From Streptomyces sp. NBC_01275 (GTDB lineage Bacteria > Actinomycetota > Actinomycetes > Streptomycetales > Streptomycetaceae): a stretch of 64,000 nucleotides of DNA. Numbering within the stretch: position 1 is the stretch's first letter; every line of letters begins with the position of its first letter. Both the position numbers and the translations under genes were made by a program. This document shows positions 62,489-64,000 of the stretch, piece after piece. The notes below the pieces were generated by a model. It made no database searches. It was not told the DNA's origin and saw only the letters and a program-made list of their open reading frames with translations. The DNA is taken from positions 8,308,001 to 8,372,000 of the forward strand of contig NZ_JAPEOZ010000001.1 in the NCBI RefSeq assembly GCF_026340655.1, read 5' to 3'.

Positions 62489-63369
62489 GCGCGGCCGCCA
62501 AGGTCGGCGCGGTCGTCATCACCATGGGCAACCGCCCCGACGAACTGCGGGCCCTGATCGACTCGATCGCCAAGCAGGACGGCGACCGGGTCGAGGTGGT
62601 CGTCGTCGGCAACGGCTCGCCCGTCCCGGACGTCCCCGAGGGCGTGCGGACGATCGAGCTGCCCGAGAACCTCGGCATCCCCGGCGGCCGCAACACGGGC
62701 ATCGAGGCCTTCGGGCCGGGCGGCCGCGACGTCGACCTGTTGATGTTCCTCGACGACGACGGACTGCTCGCCCGCCACGACACCGCCGAGCTGTGCCGGC
62801 AGGCCTTCACGGCCGACCCGAGGCTCGGCATCGTCAGTTTCCGCATCGCCGACCCGGACACCGGCGTCACCCAGCGCCGCCACGTTCCCCGGCTGCGCGC
62901 CGCGGACCCGATGCGCTCCTCCCGGGTCACCACCTTCCTCGGCGGCGCCAACGCCGTCCGTACGAAGGTGTTCGCGGAGGTCGGCGGACTGCCGGACGCG
63001 TTCTTCTACGCCCATGAGGAGACCGACCTGGCCTGGCGGGCCCTCGACGCGGGCTGGATGATCGACTACCGGTCCGACATGGTGCTGTACCACCCCACGA
63101 CCGCGCCCTCGCGGCACGCGGTCTACCACCGCATGGTCGCCCGCAACCGCGTCTGGCTGGCCCGCCGCAACCTGCCCGCCCCGCTGGTCCCGGTCTACCT
63201 CGGGGTCTGGCTGCTGCTCACGCTGGCGCGCCGCCCCTCGCGGCCCGCGCTGAAGGCGTGGCTGGGCGGATTCCGGGAAGGCTGGAGCACACCGTGCGGA
63301 CCGCGCAGGCCCATGAAGTGGCGTACGGTGTGGCGGCTGACCAGACTGGGCCGGCCCCCGGTCGTCTGA
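62485..63369 (+). CDS. Family 2 glycosyltransferase
   Basis: A 294-residue GT-A glycosyltransferase (GAVVITMGNRPDELRALIDSI, donor-metal LMFLDDDG, acceptor FFYAHEETDLAWRALDAGW). The ED-type motif EETDLAW is usual for rhamnosyl/galactofuranosyl-like transferases. A C-terminal hydrophobic segment suggests membrane association. GTG start overlaps the previous stop. It decorates or extends the polymer made by this operon. Confidence 0.9.
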   Translation: MSAAAKVGAVVITMGNRPDELRALIDSIAKQDGDRVEVVVVGNGSPVPDVPEGVRTIELPENLGIPGGRNTGIEAFGPGGRDVDLLMFLDDDGLLARHDTAELCRQAFTADPRLGIVSFRIADPDTGVTQRRHVPRLRAADPMRSSRVTTFLGGANAVRTKVFAEVGGLPDAFFYAHEETDLAWRALDAGWMIDYRSDMVLYHPTTAPSRHAVYHRMVARNRVWLARRNLPAPLVPVYLGVWLLLTLARRPSRPALKAWLGGFREGWSTPCGPRRPMKWRTVWRLTRLGRPPVV

Positions 63370-63469
63370 CAAGCTCGTCCCTGAGGGCACCCCGGGCACT
63401 ACCGCGGGCCCCCCGGCTCATGCCAGCCCCCTCCAGGCTGCGCATCCCGAAGACGAAAGTTTCCTACCT

Positions 63470-64000
63470 GTGAGTGAGACAACGCATGACGTCGGAGTCG
63501 TGGTGAGCGCGCCTCCGTCGCCCGACGAGGGCCTGAGCGCCGCCCAGTTGGCCGTCCGGTACGGGCTGGCCGTGAGCGGCGCACGGCCCCCGCTGCGGGA
63601 GTACGTACGCCAGCTCTGGGGCCGTCGGCACTTCATCATGGCCTTCTCCCGGGCCAAGCTGACCGCCCAGTACAGCCAGGCCAAACTCGGCCAGCTGTGG
63701 CAGGTGGCCACGCCGCTGCTGAACGCGGCCGTGTACTTCATGATCTTCGGCGTGCTCCTCAACGCCAGCAAGGGCATGCCCAAGGAGGTGTACATCCCCT
63801 TCCTGGTCACGGGCGTCTTCGTGTTCACCTTCACGCAGAGCTCGGTGATGAGCGGCGTCCGCGCGATCTCCGGCAACCTCGGCCTGGTCCGCGCCCTGCA
63901 CTTCCCGCGCGCCTCGCTGCCGATCTCCTTCGCCCTGCAGCAGCTCCAGCAGCTGCTGTACTCGATGCTGGTGCTGTTCGTGGTGGCGATCGGCTTCGGC
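63470..64000 (+). CDS. ABC-2 type polysaccharide/teichoic acid exporter permease, N-terminal part (runs off the window)
   Basis: The first 177 residues of a TagG/Wzm-type permease: a cytoplasmic N-terminus (to about 80), the amphipathic FSRAKLTAQYSQAKLGQLWQVATPLLNAAVYFMIFGVLL and FLVTGVFVFTFTQSSVMSGVRAISGNLGLVRALHFPRASLPI, hallmarks of the family. It would need an ATPase partner beyond 64000. It begins 100 bp after the glycosyltransferase; GTG 63470 has no ribosome site, and GTG 63503 is an alternative. Confidence 0.88.
   Translation, partial: MSETTHDVGVVVSAPPSPDEGLSAAQLAVRYGLAVSGARPPLREYVRQLWGRRHFIMAFSRAKLTAQYSQAKLGQLWQVATPLLNAAVYFMIFGVLLNASKGMPKEVYIPFLVTGVFVFTFTQSSVMSGVRAISGNLGLVRALHFPRASLPISFALQQLQQLLYSMLVLFVVAIGFG

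Overview
The window is chromosomal DNA from a high-GC actinomycete, almost certainly a Streptomyces. The evidence is very strong G+C codon bias, frequent GTG/TTG starts, an SsgA-like sporulation protein, a WhiB-like protein, a small two-domain laccase and repeat families I recognise from Streptomyces genomes. Gene order resembles, from memory only, the S. coelicolor SCO6697-SCO6755 region (pca operon, small laccase, wblJ, ssgD). No phage, integron, CRISPR array or transposase gene is visible.

Layout. 1-5.2 kb: protocatechuate branch of the beta-ketoadipate pathway (pcaI-J-F-H-G-B, minus strand) with its divergent MarR repressor. 5.2-8.6 kb: a DUF3048 lipoprotein and a split NHEJ-type DNA ligase/polymerase pair. 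8.6-15.8 kb: a secreted ThuA-sorbosone dehydrogenase, a cupredoxin-Ig-DUF1080 protein, a two-domain laccase and a LacI regulator. 15.8-17.2 kb: a glyoxalase-fold protein and a WhiB-like regulator. 17.2-23.7 kb: the most unusual segment. Three mutually related tRNA or tRNA-like genes surround a zinc-ribbon SDR-like protein, a tandem-AAA MoxR-type ATPase, a protein combining HExxH with a vWA MIDAS, and an uncharacterised protein. 23.7-32.5 kb: acyl-ACP desaturase with 15-bp iterons, dimethylargininase, an ABC-F protein with an attenuator-like leader, SsgD-like protein, a Ycf48-like beta-propeller, endonuclease V, two small proteins and a saccharopine-dehydrogenase-like enzyme. 32.7-38.3 kb: a CaiB/FadA/FadB beta-oxidation operon with a convergent MerR regulator. 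38.5-42.3 kb: amino-acid permease, macro domain plus PfkB kinase pair and two small membrane proteins. 42.3-57.8 kb: M1 and S15 peptidases, D-amino-acid oxidase, an ABC-F protein, Tex, two DJ-1/PfpI proteins separated by nine 19-bp repeats, enoyl-CoA hydratase, an anti-sigma-type kinase, IPP isomerase, a cation exporter and GalE. 58.0-64.0 kb: a tightly overlapping operon with two CDP-alcohol phosphotransferases, a nucleotidyltransferase, a glycerol-1-phosphate-dehydrogenase-like enzyme, a family-2 glycosyltransferase and the start of an ABC-2 exporter permease. It probably makes and exports a glycerol- or polyol-phosphate cell-surface polymer.

The best candidate for an undescribed system is 17.2-23.7 kb. 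Two of the three RNAs have overlong acceptor helices with a bulge and a mismatched D stem, so they look more like structured, tRNA-derived RNAs than decoding tRNAs. They flank an AAA/vWA chaperone-like pair, which recalls vWA-type RNA-binding proteins such as Ro60 and their tRNA-like Y RNAs. Coordinates of starts were chosen from ribosome binding sites and family lengths; all functional calls are from reading the sequence, with no database search.
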